NCBI GenBank assembly: GCA_900315975.1
Contig: ONBA01000016.1
Span: 1 to 55,415, forward strand
From: an uncultured Ruminococcus sp.
GTDB lineage: Bacteria > Bacillota_A > Clostridia > Oscillospirales > Ruminococcaceae
Direction of reading: 5' to 3'
DNA length: 55,415 nt
Shown: positions 24,608-35,276 of the stretch, one piece after another
Numbering within the stretch: the first letter of the stretch is position 1
Layout: every line of letters starts with the position of its first letter
Position numbers and translations under genes: made by a program
The notes under the pieces: generated by a model
Databases searched by the model: none
Told to the model about the DNA's origin: nothing
Seen by the model: only the letters and a program-made list of their open reading frames with translations

Positions 24608-24718
24608 TCTATAGCCACTATCTGAAGATTATCTGATTTGTCCCCCTTACAAAGGAATACAAACCCAATTCATAAGTTATTAATAGGCGTAAAACCCTAA
24701 AGAAAGGAATTATTACAA

Positions 24719-26401
24719 ATGAAGAAACTTATTTCTGCAGCTGCTTCACTTGCTATGGCTGCATCAATGGTAGGCTCAGCAGTTCCTTTTGCTACAGGTG
24801 CTGCTGACGCAAGCAAGAGTCTTGAGATCCGTGCTTTTGAAGATACAGCTGGTAAGGCTGTAAGCACAACAATCACTGCTGATCAGATCGCTGCTGGCGA
24901 CGTTACAATCCCCTTCGGTATCTACCTCGTTGAGGGTACAAACGATTGTGATTCACTTACTTGCCAGTGGTCTGTAAACTCTAAGGACGGCGACGCTTCT
25001 ACAGCTTACGTTTCCTTCGAGAGCCATGAGGCTGGTACAGAGTACTACACAGACAAGAGAGACGTAACTCTCGCTGACGGTTCTACAGGTAACAGCAATA
25101 CACTCGTTGGTTTCGCTGGTACAATGGTTCAGAACACGAGAAAGGGCGACTACTTCAGCGCTACTGGTGACGCACAGTACTTCTCACAGGCTGGTTACAA
25201 GTCTGGTAACATCGCTAATGCTTGGGGTTCAGCTACATGGATCACAGCTAAGGACGGTTCCGGCTACAAGTGGTCTGGCGAAAAGTCTGATTCTTACCCG
25301 ATCTATGTTCAGGACGCTGTATTCAAGAAGGGTACACCTCCCGGTACATACACAATCGATTTTGCTGACTATGTTCCCGAGGCTGAATACCCGGACAATA
25401 TGTCTAACATGATCGAGAGCAACGGCAAGATGACTACTAAGAACGGTAAGCTCAATCTTAAGAGCCTCACAATCACAATTGAGGGTGCAGGTCAGCAGCA
25501 GACTACAACAACAACAGCTTCAACTACATCCACTCCTAAAACAACTACAACAACAACTGCTTCAGTTACAGATGCTCCGCAGACAACTAAGCCTGTAAAT
25601 CCTAATGCTAAGGAAGACTTCATCGTAACACCTAAGACTGTTACTGCTAAGCCCGGTGATACAGTTGACGTTGAGTGTTATGTAAGCGCTGGCAGCCACA
25701 AGGTTGGTCAGTACGTTGTTCGCCTTGACAAGGAAGACCTCCCCCAGGGCATCACATACACATTAGAAGATCCTCTCTGCTACGCAGTTGATGCAAAGGG
25801 CAACTTCGAGTATGAACTCCTCGGTGATACATACTACTGCTCAACACTTTCTTCAGGTGATCCTATACCTGTAAATGAGAAAGAGCCTGTTATCATCTTC
25901 ACATTCAAAATTCCTGAGACAGCTACTCCCGGTGAGTATGACTGGAACATCTCAAGATTCCACGTTGTTGAAGACGGCTTCAATAAGCTTGAATTCGACG
26001 CTACAATAAAGCCTGGTAAGATCGTTATCGAGGGCGACGGTACAACAACAACTACTACTACAACTACAACAACAACTACAACAACAACAACTACTACAGA
26101 AACAATTTCTACATCAGAAGACGGCACAACAACTACTACAACTACAACAGTTAAGCCTGGCGACGCTCTCTACGGTGACGTAAACTGCGATAAGAAGGTT
26201 AACATCGCTGACGTTGTTGTTCTCAACAAGTGGCTCCACGATTCTTCAGCTTACAAGATCACTGATCAGGGTAAGATCAACGCTAACTGCTGCGATAAGG
26301 ATACAACTGAGATCGATTCCAACGACTCACTTGCTATCATCCAGAGCATTGTTCACCTTGTAAAGGAACTTCCCTGCGCAAACTCTGCTCTTCAGAAGTA
26401 A
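24719..26401 (+). CDS. scaA: ScaA-like scaffoldin: N-terminal module, one cohesin, dockerin
   Basis: A 560-residue secreted scaffoldin. After the signal peptide (1-28) comes a module of about 230 residues, a Thr-rich linker, one clear cohesin at about 300-440 (FIVTPKTVTAKPGDTV ... KPGKIVIEGD), a second linker with a run of about 20 Thr, and a dockerin from about 480 (GDVNCDKKVNIADVVVLNKW). The N-terminal module ends PPGTYTIDFADY ... LTITIEGAG, like the end of a cohesin, so it may be a divergent cohesin. R. flavefaciens ScaA proteins carry two or three cohesins as I recall, so this variant is short. The dockerin should bind the second cohesin class of ScaB. AAAGGAAT precedes the start. Confidence 0.9.
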   Translation: MKKLISAAASLAMAASMVGSAVPFATGAADASKSLEIRAFEDTAGKAVSTTITADQIAAGDVTIPFGIYLVEGTNDCDSLTCQWSVNSKDGDASTAYVSFESHEAGTEYYTDKRDVTLADGSTGNSNTLVGFAGTMVQNTRKGDYFSATGDAQYFSQAGYKSGNIANAWGSATWITAKDGSGYKWSGEKSDSYPIYVQDAVFKKGTPPGTYTIDFADYVPEAEYPDNMSNMIESNGKMTTKNGKLNLKSLTITIEGAGQQQTTTTTASTTSTPKTTTTTTASVTDAPQTTKPVNPNAKEDFIVTPKTVTAKPGDTVDVECYVSAGSHKVGQYVVRLDKEDLPQGITYTLEDPLCYAVDAKGNFEYELLGDTYYCSTLSSGDPIPVNEKEPVIIFTFKIPETATPGEYDWNISRFHVVEDGFNKLEFDATIKPGKIVIEGDGTTTTTTTTTTTTTTTTTTTETISTSEDGTTTTTTTTVKPGDALYGDVNCDKKVNIADVVVLNKWLHDSSAYKITDQGKINANCCDKDTTEIDSNDSLAIIQSIVHLVKELPCANSALQK

Positions 26402-26458
26402 TCAAAATTTAAGGTGATTTAATCTAATAGAGCAAATGCTCGGAAAGGAAATGCACAA

Positions 26459-29400
26459 ATGAAGAAACTGCTTGCGGCAGTTACGTCCTTCGCAATGAGC
26501 GTATCGCTCATGTCGAGTGCATTTGCTTCTCCTTTTAATGTTAGTGCTGCCGGCAGTATTTCTGCTGAGCAGCCTAACGTTAGTATGGGAGAAGTGCTGG
26601 ACGGAGCTGTCAATAAGACTGCTGTTCAGGCTGACTTCGTTGTAACTCCTAATGAAATCAAAGCAAAGCCCGGTGAAACAGTTGAAGTTGAGGTTTATGC
26701 AAGTGCTGGCAGCCATAAGGTAGGTCAGTATGTTGTTCGTCTCGATGAATCTGATCTCCCCCAGGGAATCAAGTATTCAGTAGAAGATCGTCTCTGCTAC
26801 GCTGTTGACGCAAAGGGTAACTTTGAGTATGAACTCCTCGGTGATACTTATTACTGCTCAACACTTTCTTCAGGTGATCCTACACCTGTAAAGGAAGACG
26901 AGCCGGTTATCATTTTCAACTTCACTATCCCTGCTACAGCAGAGCCCGGTGAGTATGACTGGAATATCTCAAGATTCCATGTTGTTGAAGACGGTATCAA
27001 TAAGATCGAGTTTGACGCAAACGTTAAGCCCGGTAAGATCGTTATCGAGGGTGACGGAGTTAGCACAAGTAACACTACAGCACCCACAACTACTAAGAAC
27101 CAGCCCAATACTACAACTACTAAGGCTCCCAATCCCAACGCCAAGAGCGACTTTATCGTAACACCTAAGACTGTTACTGCTAAGCCCGGCGAAGAGGTTG
27201 AGGTTGAGGTAGGCGTTAAGGCTGGAAACCATAAGGTTGGTCAGTACATCGTTCGTCTTGATGAGTCTGATCTCCCGCAGGGTATCACTTATACAGTAGA
27301 TGATCCGCTTTGCTACGCTGTTGGCGCAAAGGGTAACTATGAGTACGAGCTTCTCGGCGATACTTATTACTGCTCAACACTTTCAGGCGGCGATCCTACT
27401 CCTGTAAATGAAGATGAGCCTGTTATCATCTATAATTTCAAGATCCCCGCAAACGCTAAACCCGGTACTTACAACTGGAACATCTCAAGATTCCACGTTG
27501 TTGAGGACGGTATCAACAAGCTTGAGTTCGATGCTACTATCGAGCCCGGTACAATTATCATCACCGGTGACGGTGAACAGACAACAACGTCTACAACAAC
27601 TACCGTACAGCCTGGCAAGGTTGCTTCTGACTTTATCGTAACACCTCAGGACATCACTGCTAAGCCCGGCGACAAGGTTGACGTTGAAGTTTCTGTCAAG
27701 GCTGGCAGCCACAAGGTAAGCCAGTACATCGTTCGTCTTGATGAGTCTGATCTCCCCCAGGGAATCACTTACTCACTCGATGATGAACTCTGCTATGCAG
27801 TTGATGACAACGGTACTCACAAGTTTGAGAAGATCAAGGATACATACTATTGTACAACTCTCAACGCTGGTGATCCTACAGCTGTAAAGGAATCTGAGCC
27901 TGTAATGGTTCTTTCATTCAAGATTCCTGAGACTGCAAAGCCCGGTAAGTACGATTGGAAGCTTTCAAGATTCCACGTAGTAGAAGATGGCTATAACAAG
28001 ATAGAGTTTGATGCAACTATTAATGCTGCAAACATCACTATCCTCGGTGATGATACAACAACTACTACAACAGCTACAACTTCTACAACAACAACTACTA
28101 AAACTACTGTAACAACAACAACAACTACTGGTTCTACAGAAACAACAACTGTCACAACTGCTAACGACGGTAAGGCTGTTTGGGCTATTCCGAATGTTAA
28201 AGCTAAGGCTGGTTCTACTGTAAAGATGGACGTTATTGTTGACGGTCAGTCTGACCTTGCAGTTGCAGGTGCTCAGTTCGATATCAACGCTAAGGCTCCT
28301 ATCGCACTCAGCGCTGCTGGTGCTGACTGCGCTGCATACAGCTCTAAGCTCGTTGCTAACGCTGGCACAAGCGAATTCGCTTTCGGCGAAAATGAGGGTG
28401 ATGCTCACATTGCTGCTAACGGTGCTGTGATCGCTACTCTTACATTTGAAGTTCCCGCTAACGCTTCCGGCGTATACCCCGTTGAGTGGGCAAACGTTTT
28501 CGTAAGCGATACAAACGGAAATGAAATCACAAAGCAGGTTACTCTCAAGAATGGTTCAATTACTGTTGAGTCTGATACAACAGATGGTTCTGTAACTTGG
28601 GAGATCCCCACAGTTCACGCTAAGGCTGGCAGCACAGCTAAGATGGAGATCGCCGTTTCCGGTACAAAGGGCGACGTATCCGTTGGCGGTGCACAGTTCG
28701 TAGTTTCAAGCGACAAGTTCGCACTCGCTTCTGTTGGCAAGCAGTCCGCTGCTTACAATGGAGACGTTACATCTAACACAGCAACAAACGAGATCGCATT
28801 CGCTAACGCAAACGGCGATGGTACTGTTGCTGCTGACGGTGAAATCGTTGCAGTCGTAAACTTCGATATCCCTGCAGGTACACCTGCTGGCGAATATGAC
28901 GTAGTTTGGGGCAAGAACGCATTCATTTCAGATGCAAACGGAAATGACATCACAAGCAATGTTACACTCGTTAACGGTAAGATCATCATCGATGATGTTA
29001 CTGACGGCGATATCACATGGACAATCGACGAGAAGCACGCTAAGCCCGGCGAGACTGTTGAGCTTGAGGCTAAGGTTACTGTTGGTACAGCTAACCTCTC
29101 AGTAGGCGGCGCTCAGTTCGATCTCCCCGTTTCTGATCCTATCACTCTCAGCACTGCTGCTGGTTCTGATGGATACTCTGCTGCTCTTACATTTAATGTA
29201 GACACTAACGAGTTTGCTTTCGCAAATAAGGACGGTGCTGGCGTAGAGGCTAAGGACGGTTCAGCAGTAATCAAGCTTACTTACAAGGTTGCTGAAAATG
29301 CAAAGCCCGGTAAGTACCCTGTTGAGTGGACAGATGCATTCGTATCTGATTCAAACGGTGAGGATATCACTGCTAAGATAAGCTTCATAAACGGTGCTAT

Positions 29401-32258
29401 CATCGTTGATGAGGACACTACAACATCTACATCTACTACAACAACTGATTCTACTGACACAACAACAAAAACAACCGTGTCTACAGACACAGACACAACA
29501 TCAACATCTACATCAACAACAACTGCTACAACTTCTGTAATTTCACTTCCTGACGGTGCAGTTGCATGGGATATCCAGGAAGTTGATGCACAGCCCGGTG
29601 AGACAGTTGCAGTACCTGTTATCGTTCTCGATCCTAACAAGGTAAATCTTCCTATCGGCGGTGCGCAGTTCAAGGTAACAGCTGACACTGTTACATATGA
29701 CAGCATTGCTGCTGGTGAGTACGGCGCTAAGATAGTTGCTAACCCGTCTACATTCGAGTTTGCATTCGCAGATGAGAACGGCGGCGAGATGACAGCTGCA
29801 AACGGTGCTAAGGTATTCACAATCAGCTATGTAGTTCCCGAGGGTACTCCTGAGGGTCAATATCCTGTAGTTTGGAACAATGATTTCTTCAATGTTTCTT
29901 CCGCTGACGGCGCAGACATGACAGATCGCGTAGTTTGCGTTAACGGTGCTATCAATGTTGTAAATCCGAAGACAACAACTTCTTCTGCAACAACTACAAA
30001 GGATACTACAACTTCAACAGTATCAACTGATACTGACACAACAACAAAGACAACTGATACAACTGTATCATCGTCTACATCTACATCTACATCAACTTCT
30101 ACAACTACAACAGTCAGCGTTCCTCGCGGAGCAATCGGCTGGCAGGTTGAATCTGTTACAGCTAAGGCCGGTGAAGAGGTAACTCTCAAGATCACAGTGC
30201 TCGATCCCAGTGGTTCTGCACTCCCTGTTGGCGGCGCTCAGTTCGTAATGACAAATGAAGGCGATATCGCTATTGTTGGCGGTACAGGTTCTGACGCTTA
30301 CAGCGCTAAGATCGTTAACGGTGTCGATGGCGATGTAAACAGATTTGCATTCGCTCACGAAATCGGTGAGGGTGTTGTTGCTGGCAACGGCGATACTGTA
30401 ATCACTCTTACTTATAAGGTTTCTGAAAATGCTAAGCCCGGTACATATCCTGTAAATATTACAGAACTCAATGTATCTGACACTAACGGCAATGATATTA
30501 CAAAGCAGATCCTCCCGATTGCTGGTTCTATCACAATTGTTGAGCCTGTTGTTACTTCATCTACTACATCAACTGTAACAACATCTTCAACAACTACTGT
30601 TTCAACTTCTGAGACATCAACACAGTCTACTGATTCTACTTCTAAGTCAACAGACACAACAACTAAGACAACTGCTTCAACTACACAGACTACAGCTACT
30701 GAGACAACAGGTACAACAACTACTGTTTCAGTTCCTAAGGGTGTAGTAGGCTGGCAGCTCAACAATGTTAAGGGTAAGGCTGGAGAAAAGGTAACTCTTA
30801 CAATGACTGTTCTTGATCCCGCTAAAAACGGCCTCATGATCAGCGGCGGTCAGTTCGTTCTTTCAACTGATCCTGTTATCGCTTCTGCTTCCGGTACACC
30901 TTACGGTGCTAAGCTTGAGTACAACCCTGCAACATCCGAGTTTGCATTTGCAGACAAGGACGGCAACGGTATAGCAGCTGTGAATGGTGCTACTATGATG
31001 ACAATCGAGTACATTATTCCTGCTGACGCAAAGCCTGGTACAATCTATCATGTTGATTTTGATAAGCTCTTTGTAAGTGATGAAAACGGTAACGACATTA
31101 CCGCAAACATACTTGGTATCGGTGGTTCAATTGAGGTTCTTCCTGAAGAAACATCAACTTCAACTACTAATACAACAGAAGAGTCGACAACAAAGTCAAC
31201 AGAGACTTCTACATCGACAAGCGAGTCGACAACAATTTCAACAGAGACTTCTACATCGACAAGCGAGTCGACAACAATTTCAACAGAGACTTCTACATCG
31301 ACAAGCGAGTCGACAACAAAGTCAACAGAGACTTCTACATCGACAAGCGAGTCGACAACAAAGTCAACAGAGACTTCTATCGACAAGCGAGTCGACAACA
31401 AAGTCAACAGAGACTTCTACATCGACAAGCGAGTCGACAACAATTTCAACAGAGACTTCTACATCGACAACTGATACAACATCACCGTCGACAGAAAGCT
31501 CTACATCTACATCTACATCAACAACTACACCTGGCGTAACAACATCTGTTTATGCTGAGGGTACACCTGTAAACGGTTACTACTTCAGCCACGATCCTAG
31601 AAACTTCAAGAAGGGTCACCTCGATGGCGTTAAGTTCTACTCAGTTGATGAGAAGGGCAGCGTAACACCTATCGATGCTACTGAATTCCTCTCGAAGGTA
31701 ACATTCAAGGACGTTAAGAAGGGCGCAAGCACACCTGAGGATGCATACGATGTAAATAACACAACATTCGCTTACGAAGTTGCTGTTTACTATAATGATG
31801 CACCTCTCAAGGACGCTACAGGTAAGGCATTAACATTTACAGTTTACATTGGTGTTAAGGGTGACTCTAACCTTGATAACAAGGTAGATTCAAGTGATGC
31901 TACTAACGTACTTGCATACTACTCAGAGCTTGCTACAAAGCCCAAGGAGATAAGTGCAGATACAATCAGAATCACACCTGATACAAACAAGTTCGTAAAT
32001 GAAAATCCTGAGCTTGATCAGCTTTGTGCATTCCTCGCAGACGTTGACAGAGACGTTTACGATGAGGCAAACTGGAAGACAAGAAAGGCCGACACTGCTA
32101 ACAGAAAGATCGACTCATCTGATGCTTCCTGGATCCTCGCATTCTACTCAATCAAGTCAACTGCTTCAGCTGACACAAAGGATCATACAATCTGGAATAT
32201 GGTTCTTGCTGATCAGCACAGAGGCGAACACTTTGAAGAGTATGTGAACGCTGAGTAA
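26459..32258 (+). CDS. scaB: ScaB-like scaffoldin with nine cohesins and X-dockerin, frameshifted near 31378
   Basis: A large secreted scaffoldin. Signal peptide about 1-32. Cohesins 1-3 start near residues 58, 230 and 390 and are close copies of the ScaA cohesin (QYVVRLDESDLPQGI, LLGDTYYCSTL, DWNISRFHVVEDG). Cohesins 4-9 start near 574, 713, 852, 1034, 1224 and 1428 and form a second class (GGAQF, EFAFA, SDTNGNDIT). Cohesins 4-6 follow almost without linkers; the rest are joined by Ser/Thr linkers. The frame breaks in a 42-nt tandem repeat: one unit has 40 bases, so the first frame stops at 31474, while the X-module and dockerin (31551-32258; VDSSDAT, IDSSDASWILAFYS) lie in another frame. 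Restoring two bases gives one chain of 1933 residues. The X-dockerin should bind ScaE. Confidence 0.92.
31202..31472 (+). repeat. 42-nt coding tandem repeat with a 40-nt unit
   Basis: Units begin at 31202, 31244, 31286, 31328, 31370, 31410 and 31452 (last one partial). Each encodes ETSTSTSESTTIST or the same with Lys for Ile. The unit at 31370 reads TTCTATCG where the others read TTCTACATCG, a loss of two bases that shifts the scaB frame. Confidence 0.95.
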
Positions 32259-32270
32259 TCAGTTAACATT

Positions 32271-32298
32271 AAACCGGACCTTCGGGTCCGGTTTTTTG
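32271..32298 (+). terminator. Strong terminator after scaB
   Basis: Perfect 10-bp stem AAACCGGACC/GGTCCGGTTT with TTCG tetraloop, followed by TTTTG, 12 bases past the scaB stop. It splits the sca cluster into two transcripts. Confidence 0.93.
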
Positions 32299-32311
32299 TA
32301 TTATTTTCCTG

Positions 32312-32340
32312 TTGACTAAACGAGAAAGCGGTGATATAAT
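32312..32340 (+). promoter_or_regulatory. Upstream promoter P1 of cttA
   Basis: TTGACT (32312-32317), 17-base spacer, TATAAT (32335-32340). It gives a leader of about 310 bases. Confidence 0.75.
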
Positions 32341-32510
32341 ACTCTTTGAAAAGGGTGGAAATATAAAAGTTTGTAATAAAAACCAAATAATGTACAGATA
32401 GCATAATAGCCGATTTTTCTGCGATAGATAGACAAATAAGATTGTGAAATACTTACAAAAACTAAGACGATTAATCGTCAATTATTTTTGATAAAAATAT
32501 GGCATTTTCC

Positions 32511-32539
32511 TTGACTTATTAGTCGAGGTGTGATAAAAT
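32511..32539 (+). promoter_or_regulatory. Second promoter P2 of cttA with overlapping palindrome
   Basis: TTGACT (32511-32516), 17-base spacer, TAAAAT (32534-32539). GACT TATT AGTC (32512-32523) overlaps the -35 box, and CGATTAATCG (32468-32477) lies just upstream; both could be regulator sites. The 400-base interval between scaB and cttA otherwise holds no gene. Confidence 0.65.
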
Positions 32540-32658
32540 GAAAGTATGAATTTTTAGGCTAGCTGTATTCAGTTGCCTTTAAATGCATCTCGGATGGTTG
32601 AATTCGGACAGAATTTGACAAGAATAACGGGAAAAAATTTTTAGAGAGGTATAAGACA

Positions 32659-35172
32659 ATGAAGAAATCAATTTTCAAAAGAGCTATCGCTTCCGCTTCA
32701 GTAGTTCCGGTTGCTCTTGCTCAGTGCCTTACAGCTGCTAATGCTGCAGATGTAAGCAACATTGATCTCGCTGATAACGCAGTTGTTACAGCAGCAAACA
32801 CAAACATAACACTTAATGAGAAAGACGGTCTTCTCTACATTGTTCCTAACGATGCTGATGAGTATTATGGGGATAGTATAGATGAGGCTACAAAGCTTCT
32901 TACTGTTTATGAGGATTCTACTTGGAATCAGCTCGTGTTCAGCAAGCTTACTACTGGTAAGACAAGCGGAACAATTGAGATCAGCAAGTACTTTGATACA
33001 ATTATCTCAAAGACAGGCAACTTCAAGGACGTTACAAAGGCTCTTCTTGATAATGTTCACGGTGTAGACGCTGATGGTAATTACACTAAGGAGCCTGTTT
33101 ACACAGTTGACAGATTCGGCAACATCACTATGAAGATTGTTGTTGACGATATCACTCCTACATTTACAGAAAAGGGCAAGAATACAATCGGCGGCGCTCT
33201 TAAGGATCTTGCTAAGCAGTATAATGCTCCTGAGCTTGAAGTCAATGATGATATCTTCGGCGATTTAAAGATCGGCGGTGAGTTCACGATCACATTCGAC
33301 GGCAGTGCTCTTCAGGACGCTACTACTATGAAGGCAAACGTTAAGTTCGTTCCTCTTCAGAAGCTCGATGGCACAGAGGTTTACAACGGTGCTGGTGTTA
33401 TCGATTACGCATACGCTGCTTTCAATGCTCTCAAGGGCAACGCTAAGTCTGCTGTTGATGATGTTCAGGCTAAGTACGGCATTGATACATCAAGCGCTTA
33501 CAAGCAGATCGACGATTCAGTAGCTTACTATGAGAAGCAGCTTAACAGAGCTAAGAAGGCTATAAACAAGGCTGGGTCATTTAATACAAACGGCGTTAAG
33601 AAGTATGCTACTTCAAAGGATGCTATCGCTGCATTCAAGTCAAATTCTTATGCTCAGAAGCTCGAGAACAAGTTCAACAAGCAGATCCCTGCAAGCGGCG
33701 CTGATGCTGCACAGAGCCCTGCATTCAATAAGGCTTTTGATAAGGCTCTCACATTTGCAAACGCAATTGCTGATCCTTATGTAATTGATATTACTGCTGA
33801 CCAGCTCGGCGCATTTGTTGATGATATCACAGATGTTACTGTCGAGGCTGCAAATGGTAAGGCAACAATTACTGGTAAGTTCACAGATGCTGAAAAGTCA
33901 GAGGTTGAAACATTCTTCAATGATACATATCTCCCTGACAACTACGCAGACTATGTGTTCAAGGATTCATACAAGCAGTTCACAGTTGACGTTGATTTCT
34001 CAACAATTGGACAGAATAATGGCGGCAGCGCTTCTGTTGATGTAAAGATCAAGAGAGTCGTTGAGGCTCAGCCTAAGGAAGCTGAAACAACAACTTCGAC
34101 ATCTACAACACAGTCTACAGAAACAGAAACTTCAACAACTTCGACATCTACTACAGAGTCTACAGAAACTTCGACATCTACAACTTCGACATCTACAACA
34201 GAAACATCTACAACTTCGACATCTACTACAGAGTCTACAGAAACTTCGACATCTACAACTTCGACATCTACAACAGAAACATCTACAATTTCGACATCTA
34301 CAACTTCGACATCTACAACAGAAACATCAACAACTTCGACATCTACAACTTCGACATCAACAACTTCGACATCTACAACAGAAACAACAACAACTACAAC
34401 AGCCGCTGTAACATCTGTTAAGTACAGCTATGAAGTAACAGCTGATACAGGTTACTACCTCAGCGTACAGAAGAGCTTCAATAAGAATCAGATCAAGTCT
34501 GTAAAGCTTATCTCTGAAGTTGTTCAGATGTACATCTACGACAATGGCGATTATGTTAAGAACGAAGACGGTTCTGTCAAGACTGACGTTGTAAATGCAA
34601 AGGAAACTAAGGATGTAACAGATTCTGTTGACTTTGGTACAGCTACACCCGCTAACGTATTCGAGTATAAGGTAACTTCATTCAAGCACGATCTTGCGCT
34701 CTACGCTTCTGAGGATATCAAGGACGCATTCGGCAATGTAATCACTCTTGAAGGCAATAAGATCCAGAGCGATGACAATACATTCCCTGTAGCAACAGTT
34801 TATGTTGGTCTTAAGGGTGATGCAAACCTCGACTTTGCAGTTGACTCAAAGGACGCTACAGATGTTCTTGACTGGTACTCTGACAGAGCAACAGGCAGCG
34901 AAAGAACAAGATTCTCACGCAGCTCACTCCTCGATGCAGAAGATGCAGATCAGAACCTTGATCAGCTCGCTGCATTCCTCGCAGATGTAACAAACGAGAT
35001 TGATTCTAATAACTACGTTGCAGACAAGATGGTAAGAACAATCAACAGTACTGATGCAACTTACATTCTTGCAATGTACTCTGAGCAGTCAACTACTACA
35101 GAGAAGGGCGCTGCTACAAGAGAGCTTTGGAACAAGGTTCTTGAGGGTTCACCCTACATAATCAATGACTAA
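32659..35172 (+). CDS. cttA: CttA-like cellulose-attachment protein with X-dockerin
   Basis: An 837-residue secreted protein. Signal peptide about 1-29. Residues about 30-470 form two beta/alpha regions without an enzyme motif, the place where R. flavefaciens CttA has its cellulose-binding modules; the Lys/Ala-rich helical stretch at about 260-370 (KAINKAGSFN, LENKFNKQI) separates them. A Ser/Thr/Glu linker of about 110 residues follows (34084-34400). The C-terminal X-module and dockerin (about 590-837; VDSKDATDVLDWYS and INSTDATYILAMYS) resemble those of ScaB, so both should bind ScaE. CttA tethers the cell to cellulose. The name rests on position and the X-dockerin; the binding modules are not proven by eye. 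Confidence 0.87.
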   Translation: MKKSIFKRAIASASVVPVALAQCLTAANAADVSNIDLADNAVVTAANTNITLNEKDGLLYIVPNDADEYYGDSIDEATKLLTVYEDSTWNQLVFSKLTTGKTSGTIEISKYFDTIISKTGNFKDVTKALLDNVHGVDADGNYTKEPVYTVDRFGNITMKIVVDDITPTFTEKGKNTIGGALKDLAKQYNAPELEVNDDIFGDLKIGGEFTITFDGSALQDATTMKANVKFVPLQKLDGTEVYNGAGVIDYAYAAFNALKGNAKSAVDDVQAKYGIDTSSAYKQIDDSVAYYEKQLNRAKKAINKAGSFNTNGVKKYATSKDAIAAFKSNSYAQKLENKFNKQIPASGADAAQSPAFNKAFDKALTFANAIADPYVIDITADQLGAFVDDITDVTVEAANGKATITGKFTDAEKSEVETFFNDTYLPDNYADYVFKDSYKQFTVDVDFSTIGQNNGGSASVDVKIKRVVEAQPKEAETTTSTSTTQSTETETSTTSTSTTESTETSTSTTSTSTTETSTTSTSTTESTETSTSTTSTSTTETSTISTSTTSTSTTETSTTSTSTTSTSTTSTSTTETTTTTTAAVTSVKYSYEVTADTGYYLSVQKSFNKNQIKSVKLISEVVQMYIYDNGDYVKNEDGSVKTDVVNAKETKDVTDSVDFGTATPANVFEYKVTSFKHDLALYASEDIKDAFGNVITLEGNKIQSDDNTFPVATVYVGLKGDANLDFAVDSKDATDVLDWYSDRATGSERTRFSRSSLLDAEDADQNLDQLAAFLADVTNEIDSNNYVADKMVRTINSTDATYILAMYSEQSTTTEKGAATRELWNKVLEGSPYIIND
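34084..34400 (+). repeat. Degenerate Thr/Ser linker repeats in cttA
   Basis: Many copies of ACTTCGACATCTACA and ACAGAAACATCTACA encode a STTSTSTTET linker. The tract keeps the frame here but is prone to slippage like that of scaB. Confidence 0.85.
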
Positions 35173-35213
35173 TTTAAATGGCTAAGCCAAATAATTAAAA
35201 CTTAAGCTTTGTT

Positions 35214-35239
35214 TGTCTGCCGTTGTAATACGGCAGACA
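35214..35239 (+). terminator. Hairpin between cttA and scaE
   Basis: Perfect 10-bp stem TGTCTGCCGT/ACGGCAGACA with a 6-base loop but no U-run; a partial terminator or mRNA processing/stability element that could set the ratio of CttA to ScaE. Confidence 0.55.
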
Positions 35240-35276
35240 TAACATAAACAAAAAAATCTGAAAGGAAAGAATTACA

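Noticed and set aside
28750..30840. Long minus-strand open frames opposite scaB, rich in Val and Ser
   Set aside because: They are the reverse of Thr/Ala-rich cohesin and linker codons, have no ribosome-binding sites and no family resemblance.
31202..31472. Regular repeats that could be taken for a CRISPR array
   Set aside because: Units are contiguous without spacers, in frame, and encode a Ser/Thr linker. No cas genes are present.
31360..31480. Programmed ribosomal frameshift in scaB
   Set aside because: No slippery heptamer or stem follows the break, and the neighbouring 42-nt units show exactly which two bases are missing. Simple loss of two bases explains it.
34061..34411. Overlapping frame in cttA rich in Arg, His, Leu and Gln
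   Set aside because: It is the shifted reading of the ACA/TCT linker repeats; no start signal.
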